A DNA stretch of 64,000 bases, taken from positions 274,247-338,246 of the forward strand of contig NZ_JAIWNB010000010.1 of NCBI RefSeq assembly GCF_020215705.1, read 5' to 3'. Both the position numbers and the translations under genes were made by a program. This document shows positions 7,845 through 15,878 of the stretch, piece by piece; within the stretch, counting starts at the first letter, position 1; each line of letters opens with the position of its first letter. The stretch comes from Nonomuraea aurantiaca (GTDB lineage Bacteria > Actinomycetota > Actinomycetes > Streptosporangiales > Streptosporangiaceae). Below the pieces are notes generated by a model. It saw nothing but the letters and a program-made list of their open reading frames with translations. It was not told the DNA's origin and did no database searches.

Positions 7845-8377
7845 GCTCTGGAAGCGTAGACGATGATGTTGTCGACGTATTCGCCCTTGGCGTAGTCGAA
7901 CTTGCCGCCGCAGGTCACCAGCTTCAGGCCGTCCTCGATGTACACCCGCTTGGCCGGGAAGTGGTCCTTCGACACCTGCTCGACCGAGTCGACCTTGTAC
8001 TTGACGACCTTGCCGTCACTCCGCTCGACCTTGACGATCTCACCCTTGCGTACCTGCCGGAGCTTGAAGAACACCGCAGGGGCCGTCTTGGTGTCGACGT
8101 GGCCGATGATGACCGAGGCGCCCTTGTCGCCGGGCACCGCGCTGCCGGTGTACCAGCCGGCCATCTTGGGCTTCTCGTACGGCGGCAGCTCGACCTCGCC
8201 GTCCTTGCTCAGGCCGAGCTTCATCAGCGGCGCCTCGACCTCGATCGACGGGATGTCGATGCTCTCGGGCACGACGGAGCCGGCCGACTTGGTGGTGGCC
8301 TGGTAGGACCTGCCGAACGCCACCAGCACCAGGCCGGTGACGGCTCCCGCGATGACCACCCGTCCAGGGCGGGCCAT
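7841..8377 (-). CDS. Class F sortase
   Basis: The 178-residue product has one N-terminal membrane anchor (about residues 5-24) and a sortase beta barrel. The catalytic histidine lies in IIGHVDT and the cysteine in LVTCGG. The arginine often seen in the following Y-x-D-N segment is valine here (EYVDN); the only arginine after the cysteine is the penultimate residue. Class F sortases are actinobacterial housekeeping-like transpeptidases. The upstream gene, three bases away, encodes a lipoprotein with a C-terminal membrane helix and basic tail that could be a partner or substrate. Confidence 0.88.
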   Translation of the reverse strand: MARPGRVVIAGAVTGLVLVAFGRSYQATTKSAGSVVPESIDIPSIEVEAPLMKLGLSKDGEVELPPYEKPKMAGWYTGSAVPGDKGASVIIGHVDTKTAPAVFFKLRQVRKGEIVKVERSDGKVVKYKVDSVEQVSKDHFPAKRVYIEDGLKLVTCGGKFDYAKGEYVDNIIVYASRA

Positions 8378-8380
8378 CGG

Positions 8381-9046
8381 CTAGCCCCGGACGCGGCGCT
8401 TGATCAGCAGGCCGGCCGCCGCCAGCACGGCCGCGCCGACCAGCACGCCGCCGACCGGCATCCCCGAACCCTCGTCGACGTCCTTGCCGAAGGTGCCGCC
8501 GCCGCCCGCCCTGGGCGCCTTCGTGGGCGCCTTGGTGGAGCTGTCGTCGGAGGTGTCAGCGGTCGCGCTGACGACGCGCAGGGTGGCCTTGCCGGTGTCG
8601 TTGGTGCCGTCGCACTTGACCTCGACCGGGTAGGTGCCGCGCTTGACCGTGCCCGACACCTGCGCCTCGCCGCGTACCCACGGGTTGCCGGCCGCCGTGC
8701 CGGTCGGGGCGGGCGTGGCCGTCGAGGACGTCGGCGCGGTGGTCAGCGACACACCGTTGATGAACGCCTTGGACGTGGCGGTGCCGGTGTGCGCGGGGCC
8801 GCCGCTGGGGACGGGGCAATTGGCTAAGATCCACACCTTCGAGGTCTCACCCGCGGTGACCTTGGCGGGGCTGAGCTCGACCAGGATGGGTTTCCTGCTC
8901 ACGGTGACGGTCGGCGTGGCGCTGACCGAGCCGGTGGCCGAGGCCGAGGGTGTGGGAGTCGCTGAGGTTTGCGCGGAGGCCGAGCAGCCGACCGCACCGA
9001 TCATGACCATGGCTCCCGCGTACGCGACTCGCCTGACCCTGAGCAC
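8381..9046 (-). CDS. Putative lipoprotein with C-terminal membrane anchor
   Basis: Counted from the preferred GTG, the product has 221 residues. It begins with a short basic region, a hydrophobic helix and a lipobox-like IGAVGC, then a Ser/Thr/Pro linker. One or two Ig-like beta domains follow, and the end is PVGGVLVGAAVLAAAG plus an IKRRVRG tail. This architecture resembles a sortase substrate but no LPxTG-type motif precedes the helix. An in-frame TTG at 9079 would add 11 residues before the signal peptide. I do not recognise the family. The adjoining sortase makes a shared surface role likely. Confidence 0.7.
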   Translation of the reverse strand: MLRVRRVAYAGAMVMIGAVGCSASAQTSATPTPSASATGSVSATPTVTVSRKPILVELSPAKVTAGETSKVWILANCPVPSGGPAHTGTATSKAFINGVSLTTAPTSSTATPAPTGTAAGNPWVRGEAQVSGTVKRGTYPVEVKCDGTNDTGKATLRVVSATADTSDDSSTKAPTKAPRAGGGGTFGKDVDEGSGMPVGGVLVGAAVLAAAGLLIKRRVRG

Positions 9047-9116
9047 CGCCGCACCCCACTCCGCGCCGTCCTTCACCAAGCATCCACCAAAAAAGTGGAC
9101 GCCGCCCCTCCTGATA

Positions 9117-9131
9117 CCCAGATTTTCTGGG
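9117..9131. promoter_or_regulatory. Small inverted repeat upstream of the lipoprotein gene
   Basis: CCCAGA and TCTGGG arms are separated by three T residues. The element lies 70 bases before the lipoprotein start and after the tsaE stop, so it could be a weak hairpin ending the tsaE segment or an operator. Confidence 0.35.
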
Positions 9132-9214
9132 CGAATCCCTTACCAATGATCATGTTTTCTATCGATGGTGAGGTACGTCAAGGGTGGCAGCTTTGCCGGA
9201 AGACAGGGCGGATT

Positions 9215-9679
9215 TTACTTTTCCGCAGGTTCGGACGGCGTGTCGGCCCACCGCGCGCCGACGCCGCGCAGCGTGACGACGCGGGCGTCGTCTCCGCTCT
9301 CGCGATCGATGTGGATTTCCAGGCGGTCGTCGGACAGGCCCTCGACCAGTCCCTCGCCCCACTCCACGACCGTCACCGACTCCTCGAGCGAGGCGTCGAG
9401 GTCGAGGTCGTCGACCTCGAGGTCCCCGCCCAGCCGGTAGGCGTCGGCGTGGACGAGCGGCGGCCCCTGGCGGAGCGACGGGTGCACTCTGGCGATCACG
9501 AACGTGGGCGAGGTGATCGGGCCGCGTACCTTGAGCCCTTCGGCGATGCCCTGCACCAGCGTGGTCTTGCCCGCGCCGAGCGGGCCGGACAGGATCAGCA
9601 GGTCGCCCGCCCGTAGCCCGGCGGCCAGCCGGGCGCCATAGGCGCGCATGTCCTCGGCGGTCGGAAGCCTTTCGGCCAC
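9215..9679 (-). CDS. tsaE: tRNA threonylcarbamoyladenosine biosynthesis ATPase TsaE
   Basis: This 154-residue P-loop ATPase has Walker A GPLGAGKTTLVQGI near residue 35, and the family features SPTFVIA and VHADAYRL follow. It drives the TsaBD cycle. The GTG start overlaps the hydrolase stop (TAGTG). In most actinomycetes tsaE is followed closely by tsaB; here three unrelated genes lie between them. Confidence 0.95.
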   Translation of the reverse strand: MAERLPTAEDMRAYGARLAAGLRAGDLLILSGPLGAGKTTLVQGIAEGLKVRGPITSPTFVIARVHPSLRQGPPLVHADAYRLGGDLEVDDLDLDASLEESVTVVEWGEGLVEGLSDDRLEIHIDRESGDDARVVTLRGVGARWADTPSEPAEK

Positions 9680-10728
9680 TACAACTCCACTCGCTTGATC
9701 AGGTCGCGCAGCGCGTCGTTGACCACGCCCGGACGCTCCAGCTGGATCAGGTGCGAGGTGTCGGGCACCTCGGTGAGCTGGGCGTTGGGCAGCGCGGCGG
9801 CGATCGCCTTGCTGTGGTCGGGCGGGGTGAGCCAGTCCTTGTCGCCGACCAGGATCGCGGTCGGCACCGGGTCGAGCACGTCCAGGGCGGCCAGCTTGTC
9901 GTGGTTCATCAGCGCGGGGTAGAAGTTGGCGAACACCTCGGTCGGCGTCGCCCTGATCATCGTCTCGGCGAAGTCGACCAGGGTGGGGCTGACGTTCTTG
10001 GAGTCGCCGAAGCCCATGTAGCGGGTCATCAGGAACGCGATCTCGCTGCCCGCGCTGCGGGTCTTGTCGACGAACGCCCCCCGCCGGCCCAGCAGCGAGA
10101 TCGTCGACGGGGCGAGCTTGTGCACGGCCTTGGACAGCAGCGCCGGCAGGCCCAGCGTGATCTCGGCCAGCTTGCCCGCCGAGGTGGCGATGAGGGACAC
10201 CGCGCGGATCTTGTCACCGAACAGCTCGGGATGGCGGTCCGCCAGCGCCATGATCGTCATGCCGCCCATGGAGTGGCCGACCAGCACGCACGGGCCGGGC
10301 ACCAGTTGTCCGATCACCTCGGCCAGGTCGTCGCCCAGCCGGTCGATCGTGCAGTCCTCGGCGGTGGCGCGCTGCGAGCGGCCGTGTGAGCGCTGGTCCC
10401 ACAGCACCATGCGGTAGGTGTCGCGCAGGTCGCGGCGCTGGTAGTGCCACGACTCCAGGCTGAGGCAGTAGCCGTGGCAGAACACGATGGTCAGCGGCGC
10501 GTCCTCGGGCCCGTCGATCTCGACGTGCAGCTCCGTGTTGTCGGAGGTGACCAGCGTGAGGTCCCTGCCGCGCAGCTCGCCGAACCGCTCGCTCGCCTCG
10601 GCGTCGGGGCGCAGCCTCATGCGGCCCACCGCGTAGCGCTTGGCCAGCGCCGCCGCCGCCACACCGGCCGAAGCGGCACCGACGATGGCGCCGGCGATCC
10701 CGACCTTCCGCCGTGTTGTCGTCGTCAT
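9679..10728 (-). CDS. Alpha/beta hydrolase fold protein
   Basis: The 349-residue product starts with a membrane-anchor-like segment (about residues 10-29, AGAIVGAASAGVAAAALA). The hydrolase core carries the nucleophile elbow GHSMGG, an oxyanion CHGYCLS and a late histidine in DTSHLIQLERP. An alpha/beta hydrolase between alr and tsaE is a common actinobacterial arrangement, but its substrate is not established. ATGA overlap with alr indicates coupling. Confidence 0.88.
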   Translation of the reverse strand: MTTTTRRKVGIAGAIVGAASAGVAAAALAKRYAVGRMRLRPDAEASERFGELRGRDLTLVTSDNTELHVEIDGPEDAPLTIVFCHGYCLSLESWHYQRRDLRDTYRMVLWDQRSHGRSQRATAEDCTIDRLGDDLAEVIGQLVPGPCVLVGHSMGGMTIMALADRHPELFGDKIRAVSLIATSAGKLAEITLGLPALLSKAVHKLAPSTISLLGRRGAFVDKTRSAGSEIAFLMTRYMGFGDSKNVSPTLVDFAETMIRATPTEVFANFYPALMNHDKLAALDVLDPVPTAILVGDKDWLTPPDHSKAIAAALPNAQLTEVPDTSHLIQLERPGVVNDALRDLIKRVEL

Positions 10729-11867
10729 GTCCCTGATCCCCTATACACCCGCGGCACCCGCGAACCGATCCTGGTCACGATCTCATGCGTAATCGTGCCG
10801 AGGTTATCCGCCCACTCCTGAGCGGTCGGTTCACCCCTCCCACCAGGGCCGAACAGGATGACCTCGTCCCCTGCGGCGAGCGGCTCGTCGCCCATGTCGA
10901 TCATGAACTGGTCCATGCACACCCGGCCGGCGATCGCCCTTCGGCGACCGCCCGCCAGAACCTCTGCCCGCCCCGTCGCGTGCCGGAGGATCCCGTCGGC
11001 GTACCCGAGCGGCACCAGCCCAAGCGTCGTCTCGGAACTCGTGACATAAAGGTGCCCATAGGACACTCCCGAGCTCTCCGGCACCCGCTTGGCCAGAGCG
11101 ATCCGCGCCACGAGCGTCATCGCCGGTCGCAGCCCGAAGTCGCCCAGCTCGGGGACCGGGCTGAGCCCGTACATGGCGATGCCGGGCCGGACCATGTCGT
11201 AGTGGGTCCGCGGCAGCGTCAGGATCGCGGCGGAGTTGGCCAGGTGCCTGATGACGTGGGACCCGGCCGCGCCTGCCTGCTCGGCCTGCTTGAGCGCCGC
11301 CTCGAACGCCTCGATCTGCCGGTCGATCGAGCCATGCCCCGGTACGTCCGCGCAGGCGAAGTGGGACCACAGGCCGACGATCTCGATCGCGCCCTCGGCC
11401 TGGAGGGCGAGCGCCCTGGCCAGTAGTTCCGGCCAGGCGGCGAGCGGGGCGCCGCCCCTGCTCATGCCGGTGTCGGCCTCCAGGTGCGTCCGGGCGGTCC
11501 GCCCGGTGCGCCGCGCCGCGGCGGCGATCTCGTCGAGCAGCGGCGCGTCGGCCGCCGACAGCTCGATGCCGGCTTCGAGCGCCTCGTCCAGCGGCTCTCC
11601 GGGAGTGATGATCCACGACAGCAGCGGCGCGGTGATGCCACCGGCGCGCAGCGCGAGCGCCTCACGGATGTAGGCGGTGCCGAGCCTGCTCGCGCCACCC
11701 CGCAGCACGGCCTCGGAGGTCGGGACGAGCCCGTGCCCGTAGGCGTCGGCCTTGACGGCCCCCAGCACTTCGGCGCCGCCCGCGCGCTCCTTGAGCAGCG
11801 CCACGTTGTGCCTGATCGCGGCCAGATCGACCCGCGCCTCCGCGGGCGTCGCCATCGGGGATGTCAT
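10725..11867 (-). CDS. alr: Alanine racemase
   Basis: This PLP-dependent enzyme makes D-alanine for peptidoglycan. The PLP lysine sits in AVKADAYGHG near residue 40 and the second catalytic base, tyrosine, in SGVSYGHLYV. The start is uncertain: the ATG at 11867 has GGAGGG directly against it, the ATG at 11855 has it twelve bases upstream, and a GTG at 11888 is also in frame. The length of about 380 residues is normal. It shares an operon with nnr and acpS. Confidence 0.93.
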   Translation of the reverse strand: MTSPMATPAEARVDLAAIRHNVALLKERAGGAEVLGAVKADAYGHGLVPTSEAVLRGGASRLGTAYIREALALRAGGITAPLLSWIITPGEPLDEALEAGIELSAADAPLLDEIAAAARRTGRTARTHLEADTGMSRGGAPLAAWPELLARALALQAEGAIEIVGLWSHFACADVPGHGSIDRQIEAFEAALKQAEQAGAAGSHVIRHLANSAAILTLPRTHYDMVRPGIAMYGLSPVPELGDFGLRPAMTLVARIALAKRVPESSGVSYGHLYVTSSETTLGLVPLGYADGILRHATGRAEVLAGGRRRAIAGRVCMDQFMIDMGDEPLAAGDEVILFGPGGRGEPTAQEWADNLGTITHEIVTRIGSRVPRVYRGSGT

Positions 11868-11926
11868 CCCTCCAGTCTGGCAGCTCACTCACGTGGTCGA
11901 GCGCGAATCGCCCCTGTCGAGGTCCG

Positions 11927-11998
11927 CTTGAGGTCCGCAGAGCGAACTCCGGCTCACCTGGGCTTGAGGTCCGCCGGGCGGACTCCGGCTCACCCGGA
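11927..11998. repeat. Two 36-base tandem repeats
   Basis: Two adjacent copies (11927-11962 and 11963-11998) share CTTGAGGTCCGC, ACTCCGGCTCACC and the spacing between them, with about six mismatches. They fill the gap between nnr and alr; the second copy runs over the last codons and stop of nnr. Confidence 0.8.
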
Positions 11999-13441
11999 AG
12001 AGTCGCGCAGCGTACGGATCGCCGCCGGAACCGCCGATGCCACGTCCGCGGCCGTCAGGGGCGCGCCCTCGGCCGCGATCCGCCCGGCCAGCCCGTGCAG
12101 GTAGGCAGCGCACGAGCCCGCGTCGTAGCAGTCGAGCCCCTGGGCGAGCAGCGCGCCGGCCATGCCGGAGAGCACGTCCCCCGTGCCGCCGGTGGCCAGC
12201 CAGGCCGTGCCGGTCGGATTGACCCGTACGGGCCGGCCCTGCTCGGCCACGACCGTGGTCGAGCCCTTGAGCAGGACGGTCACGCCCAGCTCCGCCGCCG
12301 CCCGGCGGGCGTACCGGAGCCGGCCCGCCTCGATCGCCTCGCGGTCCACCTCCAGCAGCCGCGACAGCTCGCCCGCGTGCGGCGTGATCAGCACCGGGGC
12401 GGTACGCCGGAGCAGCGACCGGTCACGGGCGACCAGGGTCAGGCCGTCGGCGTCGATCAGCACGGGCACGTCGGCGGCCAGCACCCTGGCGGCCAGCTCG
12501 TGCGCCCAGTCGCCGGTGCCCAGACCGGGCCCCAGCACCCATGCCTGCACCCGGCCGACGTCGTCGATCGACGGCTCGCTCAGCTCGGTGATGACCGCCT
12601 CCGGCCAGTGGCTGCGTACCTGGGCCACCGGCTCGCTCGGCCCCACGTAACGCACCATCCCCGCGCCCGCGCGCAGCGCGCCGCCCACAGCGAGCACGGC
12701 GGCGCCCGTGTAGCGGTCGCTGCCCGCCGCGACGCCCAGGACGCCCCTGCGGTATTTGTCGGACTCGCCCATCGGCTGCTTCAGCCGGCCGCCGACGTCG
12801 CGGTGGGTGAACGCCACGACGTCGGGCTCGGGCAGGTAGGGGCCGAGCCCGACGTCGATCAGCTCGATCTCGCCCACCTTGCCCGCGCCCGGATCGACGA
12901 GCAGCCCGGCCTTGGCAGCGCCCATGGTCACGGTCACCTGCGCCGCGATGGCCACCCCGTCCACCTGACCGGTGCTCGCGTCGACGCCGCTGGGCACGTC
13001 CACCGCGACGACCAGGCCGGGCGCGGCGTTGGCCGCCTCGGCCAGCCCCGCGTACGGCTCCCGCAACGCCCCGGTCGCCCCGATCCCCACCAGCCCGTCG
13101 ACGATCAGCTCGGCCCGGTCGACGGCGTCCGGCCCGGCGATCGTGCCGCCCGCCCGGCGGAACGCCTCCAGGCCGGCCTCGTGGGTCTTGGAGCCCGCCA
13201 GGACGGCCTCGACCCGGGCGCCGCGCCCGGCCAGCCGGGCCCCGGCGTACAGGGCGTCGCCGCCGTTGTCGCCGCTGCCGACGAGCAGCAGCACACGCGT
13301 GCCGTACACCCTGCCGAGGAGGCCGGCGCAGACGGCGGCGAGCCCGGTGGCGGCGCGGTCCATGAGCGTGCCGTCGGGCAGCCGCGCCATCAGCGCGCGC
13401 TCGGCGGTCCTGATCTGGTCGGCGGTGTAGGCGGTACGCAT
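11990..13441 (-). CDS. nnr: Bifunctional NAD(P)HX epimerase / dehydratase
   Basis: This 483-residue enzyme repairs hydrated NADH and NADPH. The N-terminal YjeF-type epimerase domain (about residues 1-210) has VGSGDNGGDALYAG. The C-terminal ADP/ATP-dependent dehydratase (about 230-480) has TPHAGELSRLL and the catalytic GGTGDVLSGM. The order acpS-nnr-alr is conserved in actinomycetes. Its last codons overlap a tandem repeat. Confidence 0.95.
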   Translation of the reverse strand: MRTAYTADQIRTAERALMARLPDGTLMDRAATGLAAVCAGLLGRVYGTRVLLLVGSGDNGGDALYAGARLAGRGARVEAVLAGSKTHEAGLEAFRRAGGTIAGPDAVDRAELIVDGLVGIGATGALREPYAGLAEAANAAPGLVVAVDVPSGVDASTGQVDGVAIAAQVTVTMGAAKAGLLVDPGAGKVGEIELIDVGLGPYLPEPDVVAFTHRDVGGRLKQPMGESDKYRRGVLGVAAGSDRYTGAAVLAVGGALRAGAGMVRYVGPSEPVAQVRSHWPEAVITELSEPSIDDVGRVQAWVLGPGLGTGDWAHELAARVLAADVPVLIDADGLTLVARDRSLLRRTAPVLITPHAGELSRLLEVDREAIEAGRLRYARRAAAELGVTVLLKGSTTVVAEQGRPVRVNPTGTAWLATGGTGDVLSGMAGALLAQGLDCYDAGSCAAYLHGLAGRIAAEGAPLTAADVASAVPAAIRTLRDSSG

Positions 13442-13450
13442 GATCTGAAG

Positions 13451-13801
13451 CTATCCCTCCGCGATCACGTAGGCCATCGCCACACCCGCGTCATGGCTGA
13501 GCGAGATGTGCCAGCGCTTGACGCCCAGGCCGTAGGCGACCTCGGCGGCCTTGCCCGTGACGCGCAGCTCGGGCTTGCCGCTCTCGTCGCAGCGCACCTC
13601 GGCCTCCAGGTGCCCGAGCCCCTTCGGCGCGCCGAGCGCCTTGGCGACGGCCTCCTTGGCGGCGAACCTGGCCGCCAGCGAGTGTACGGCGAGCGGCCGT
13701 TCGACCTCGGTGAACAGCCGCTCGCGCAGACCCGGCGTGCGTTCCAGCGCCGACTCGAACCGCGCGATGTCGACCACGTCCACGCCGATGCCCAGGATCA
13801 T
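13451..13801 (-). CDS. acpS: Holo-[acyl-carrier-protein] synthase
   Basis: The 116-residue enzyme transfers 4'-phosphopantetheine from CoA to apo-ACP. The metal-binding N terminus GIGVDVVDIARFE and the second motif RFAAKEAVAKALG are intact. It heads the run that continues through nnr, alr and the tsa genes, nine bases before nnr. The nearby coaA supplies the same CoA pathway. Confidence 0.96.
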   Translation of the reverse strand: MILGIGVDVVDIARFESALERTPGLRERLFTEVERPLAVHSLAARFAAKEAVAKALGAPKGLGHLEAEVRCDESGKPELRVTGKAAEVAYGLGVKRWHISLSHDAGVAMAYVIAEG

Positions 13802-13826
13802 CCCCTCAGGTTAACCGGGCGCGTGC

Positions 13827-14366
13827 CTACAGCCAGCTGGCCCGCACGCTGTCGGCCGGCCCGTCACCGGGTGCCCTGCCGAGCTCGCCCTTCGCGACCC
13901 TGGTGAGCAGGCGGTTGACGCTCTCGACGATCTCGGGGACGCACCCGCGCAGCTCGGCCACGTCCGCGGCGATCGACTCGTCGCGCTCCACCCCCGCCCT
14001 TTCCAGCACGGCGTCCAGGTCCGCCAGCTTGCCCGCCAGCCACTGAAGGGGGTCGCTCGACAGCTCCCTGTCGAAGACGCGCGGGCCCGGGTCCCATCCG
14101 GTGAAGACCGGATGGTGATGGGTGCGGTCGAAGCTGCCGGGGCGGCCGTCGACCGACTCCAGCAGGTCGACGCGCCAGAGGGGCCGGTCGAGGTTGATGG
14201 GCCGCGCCGAATAGATGGACCCGTTCAGCTGCCCCGGTTCGAGCATCCGTACTTCGAGGCGGACGCCGTGCTCGGCGCCCTCCTGGCCCTTGATCGGATC
14301 GGGGTCGACGAAGTAGAGATCGCTCACGGCCACGCCGATCCGCTCGAAGCCGAAGATGTACAGCAC
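13827..14366 (-). CDS. Hypothetical protein
   Basis: The GTG start is chosen because AGGAGGG precedes it by six bases, giving 179 residues. The first 60 residues look like beta strands (LYIFGFERIGVAVSDLYFVDP) and the second half is helical, with acidic and leucine-rich segments. There are no cysteines except one near the C-terminal third, no signal peptide and no membrane helix. I do not recognise the family. It lies between acpS and a MocR regulator, all on the same strand. Confidence 0.65.
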   Translation of the reverse strand: MLYIFGFERIGVAVSDLYFVDPDPIKGQEGAEHGVRLEVRMLEPGQLNGSIYSARPINLDRPLWRVDLLESVDGRPGSFDRTHHHPVFTGWDPGPRVFDRELSSDPLQWLAGKLADLDAVLERAGVERDESIAADVAELRGCVPEIVESVNRLLTRVAKGELGRAPGDGPADSVRASWL

Positions 14367-14474
14367 GAGGAGCCCTCCTGTCGCGAGTGTCCTCATCGGA
14401 GTATGAACAACCTCCTGGTCGGCTTCAATCAGGGGGTCTCAGCCAACGGACCAGCCGCCGTCGGGGAATCAGTC

Positions 14475-15863
14475 TCAGACGCGGGCCAGCCGCCGTACGC
14501 CCTCGACCAGCTCGGCGGCGTCCGCCGTCTCGGCGAAGCCGAGGCGCAGCCACGCGGCCGGCACTTCGGTGGCGAAGTAGCGGCTGCCCGCGCTGACCGC
14601 GACCCCGACCTGCCGGGCGGCGGCGGCCATCGCCGGGTCGCTCAGCCCGTCGGGCAGCCGCGCCCACAGATGCAGCCCGCCGGTCGGCTGCCGCGCGACG
14701 CTCCAGCCGGGCAGCTCGCGCGCGAGAGCGGCGGCCAGTGCCGCGCGCCGGTCGCGCAGGGCCGTGGCCAGCGTACGGAGGTGCCGTTCCCAGGCCGGCG
14801 AGCTGACCAGCTCCAGCGCGGCCTCCTGGAGCGGGCGGGAGACGAAGAGGTCGTCGACCAGGCGGACGTCCCGTAGCCGCGCCATCACCGGGCCGCGCGC
14901 CACCAGCGCCCCGATGCGCAGGCTCGGCGCGGCCGGCTTGGTGAGCGAGGTCAGGTAGACGACGGTTCCGTCACGGTCGTCGGCCACCAGCGGCGGCGGC
15001 ACGGGCCCGCCGTGGCCCAGGTACCGGGCGAAGTCGTCCTCGATCACGAACGCGCCCGCCGCCCTGGCCACCTCGACGACCTGGCGGCGGCGCTCGGGCG
15101 TCAGCACCGCGCCGGTCGGATTGTGGTGGACCGGCTGGCAGTACAGCACCCGCGCGCGGGTCAGCTCGAACGCCTCGGCCAGCAGGTCCGGCCGCAGCCC
15201 GTCGGCGTCCATGGGCACCGGCACCGGGCTGAGCCCGGCCGCGCGGGCGGCGGCCATGGCGCCGGGATAGGTGGGCGACTCCACCAGGACCGGGTTGCCG
15301 GGTCCCGCGATGGCGCGGAAGGCCATCGACAGCGAGCTCTGCCCGCCCGCGGTGATCAGCACGTCGTCCGGTGTGATGCCGCCGCCCGCCATGGTGGCGA
15401 ACACGGCCCGCAGCGGCGACAGGCCGATCGCGGGCGCCCGGTCCCAGGCATCGGGCCGGCGGGCCGCGCGGCCCAGCGCCGCGGCCAGTGCCCGCGTCGG
15501 CTGCAGCGATCGATGCAGGTAGCCGCCGTCCAGGGTGATCGTCCCTGCGGGCGGCGGGCCGAGCGCGTCGGTCAGCGAGCGGGTGTCCACGGCCCGGTCG
15601 GTGAGCGCGACCGTCTGCCAGGCGGTGTCGGCGACCTCGGTGCCCGCCCTGGCACGCGGCGCCACGAACGTGCCGCTGCCCGGACGGGTGATCACCGCGC
15701 CCTCGGCGGCCAGGGCGGCGATGGCCTGCGACACGGTGACGGGGCCCACCCGGTAGCGCTGGACCAGGTCGCGGCTGCTGGGCAGGCGGTCGCCCGGTGC
15801 CAGCCCCGACAGCAGGGCACGCAGCCGCACTGCCAGTTCCGACGAACTGCTACTATCCGACAT
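14475..15863 (-). CDS. MocR/PdxR-type GntR regulator with aminotransferase domain
   Basis: The product has 462 residues. The N-terminal winged helix (about residues 10-75; PSSRDLVQRYRVGPVTVSQAI) is of GntR type. It is joined to a fold-type I aminotransferase domain with the PLP lysine in SLTKPAAPSLRIGALV. Such proteins sense PLP or an amino-acid adduct and usually control divergent genes. The ATG at 15863 is favoured over longer in-frame starts because translation upstream would enter the divergent gene. The likely target is the class V aminotransferase gene, whose start codon overlaps this one. Confidence 0.9.
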   Translation of the reverse strand: MSDSSSSSELAVRLRALLSGLAPGDRLPSSRDLVQRYRVGPVTVSQAIAALAAEGAVITRPGSGTFVAPRARAGTEVADTAWQTVALTDRAVDTRSLTDALGPPPAGTITLDGGYLHRSLQPTRALAAALGRAARRPDAWDRAPAIGLSPLRAVFATMAGGGITPDDVLITAGGQSSLSMAFRAIAGPGNPVLVESPTYPGAMAAARAAGLSPVPVPMDADGLRPDLLAEAFELTRARVLYCQPVHHNPTGAVLTPERRRQVVEVARAAGAFVIEDDFARYLGHGGPVPPPLVADDRDGTVVYLTSLTKPAAPSLRIGALVARGPVMARLRDVRLVDDLFVSRPLQEAALELVSSPAWERHLRTLATALRDRRAALAAALARELPGWSVARQPTGGLHLWARLPDGLSDPAMAAAARQVGVAVSAGSRYFATEVPAAWLRLGFAETADAAELVEGVRRLARV

Positions 15864-15878
15864 GATACTTGATAATAG
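15850..15878. promoter_or_regulatory. Inverted repeat over divergent start codons (candidate operator)
   Basis: CTACTATC and GATAATAG are 8-base arms (7 of 8 complementary) separated by 13 bases that contain both start codons. TACTAT lies five bases before the plus-strand ATG, and TATTAT lies eight bases before the minus-strand ATG. Both could serve as -10 elements of leaderless transcripts. Confidence 0.5.
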
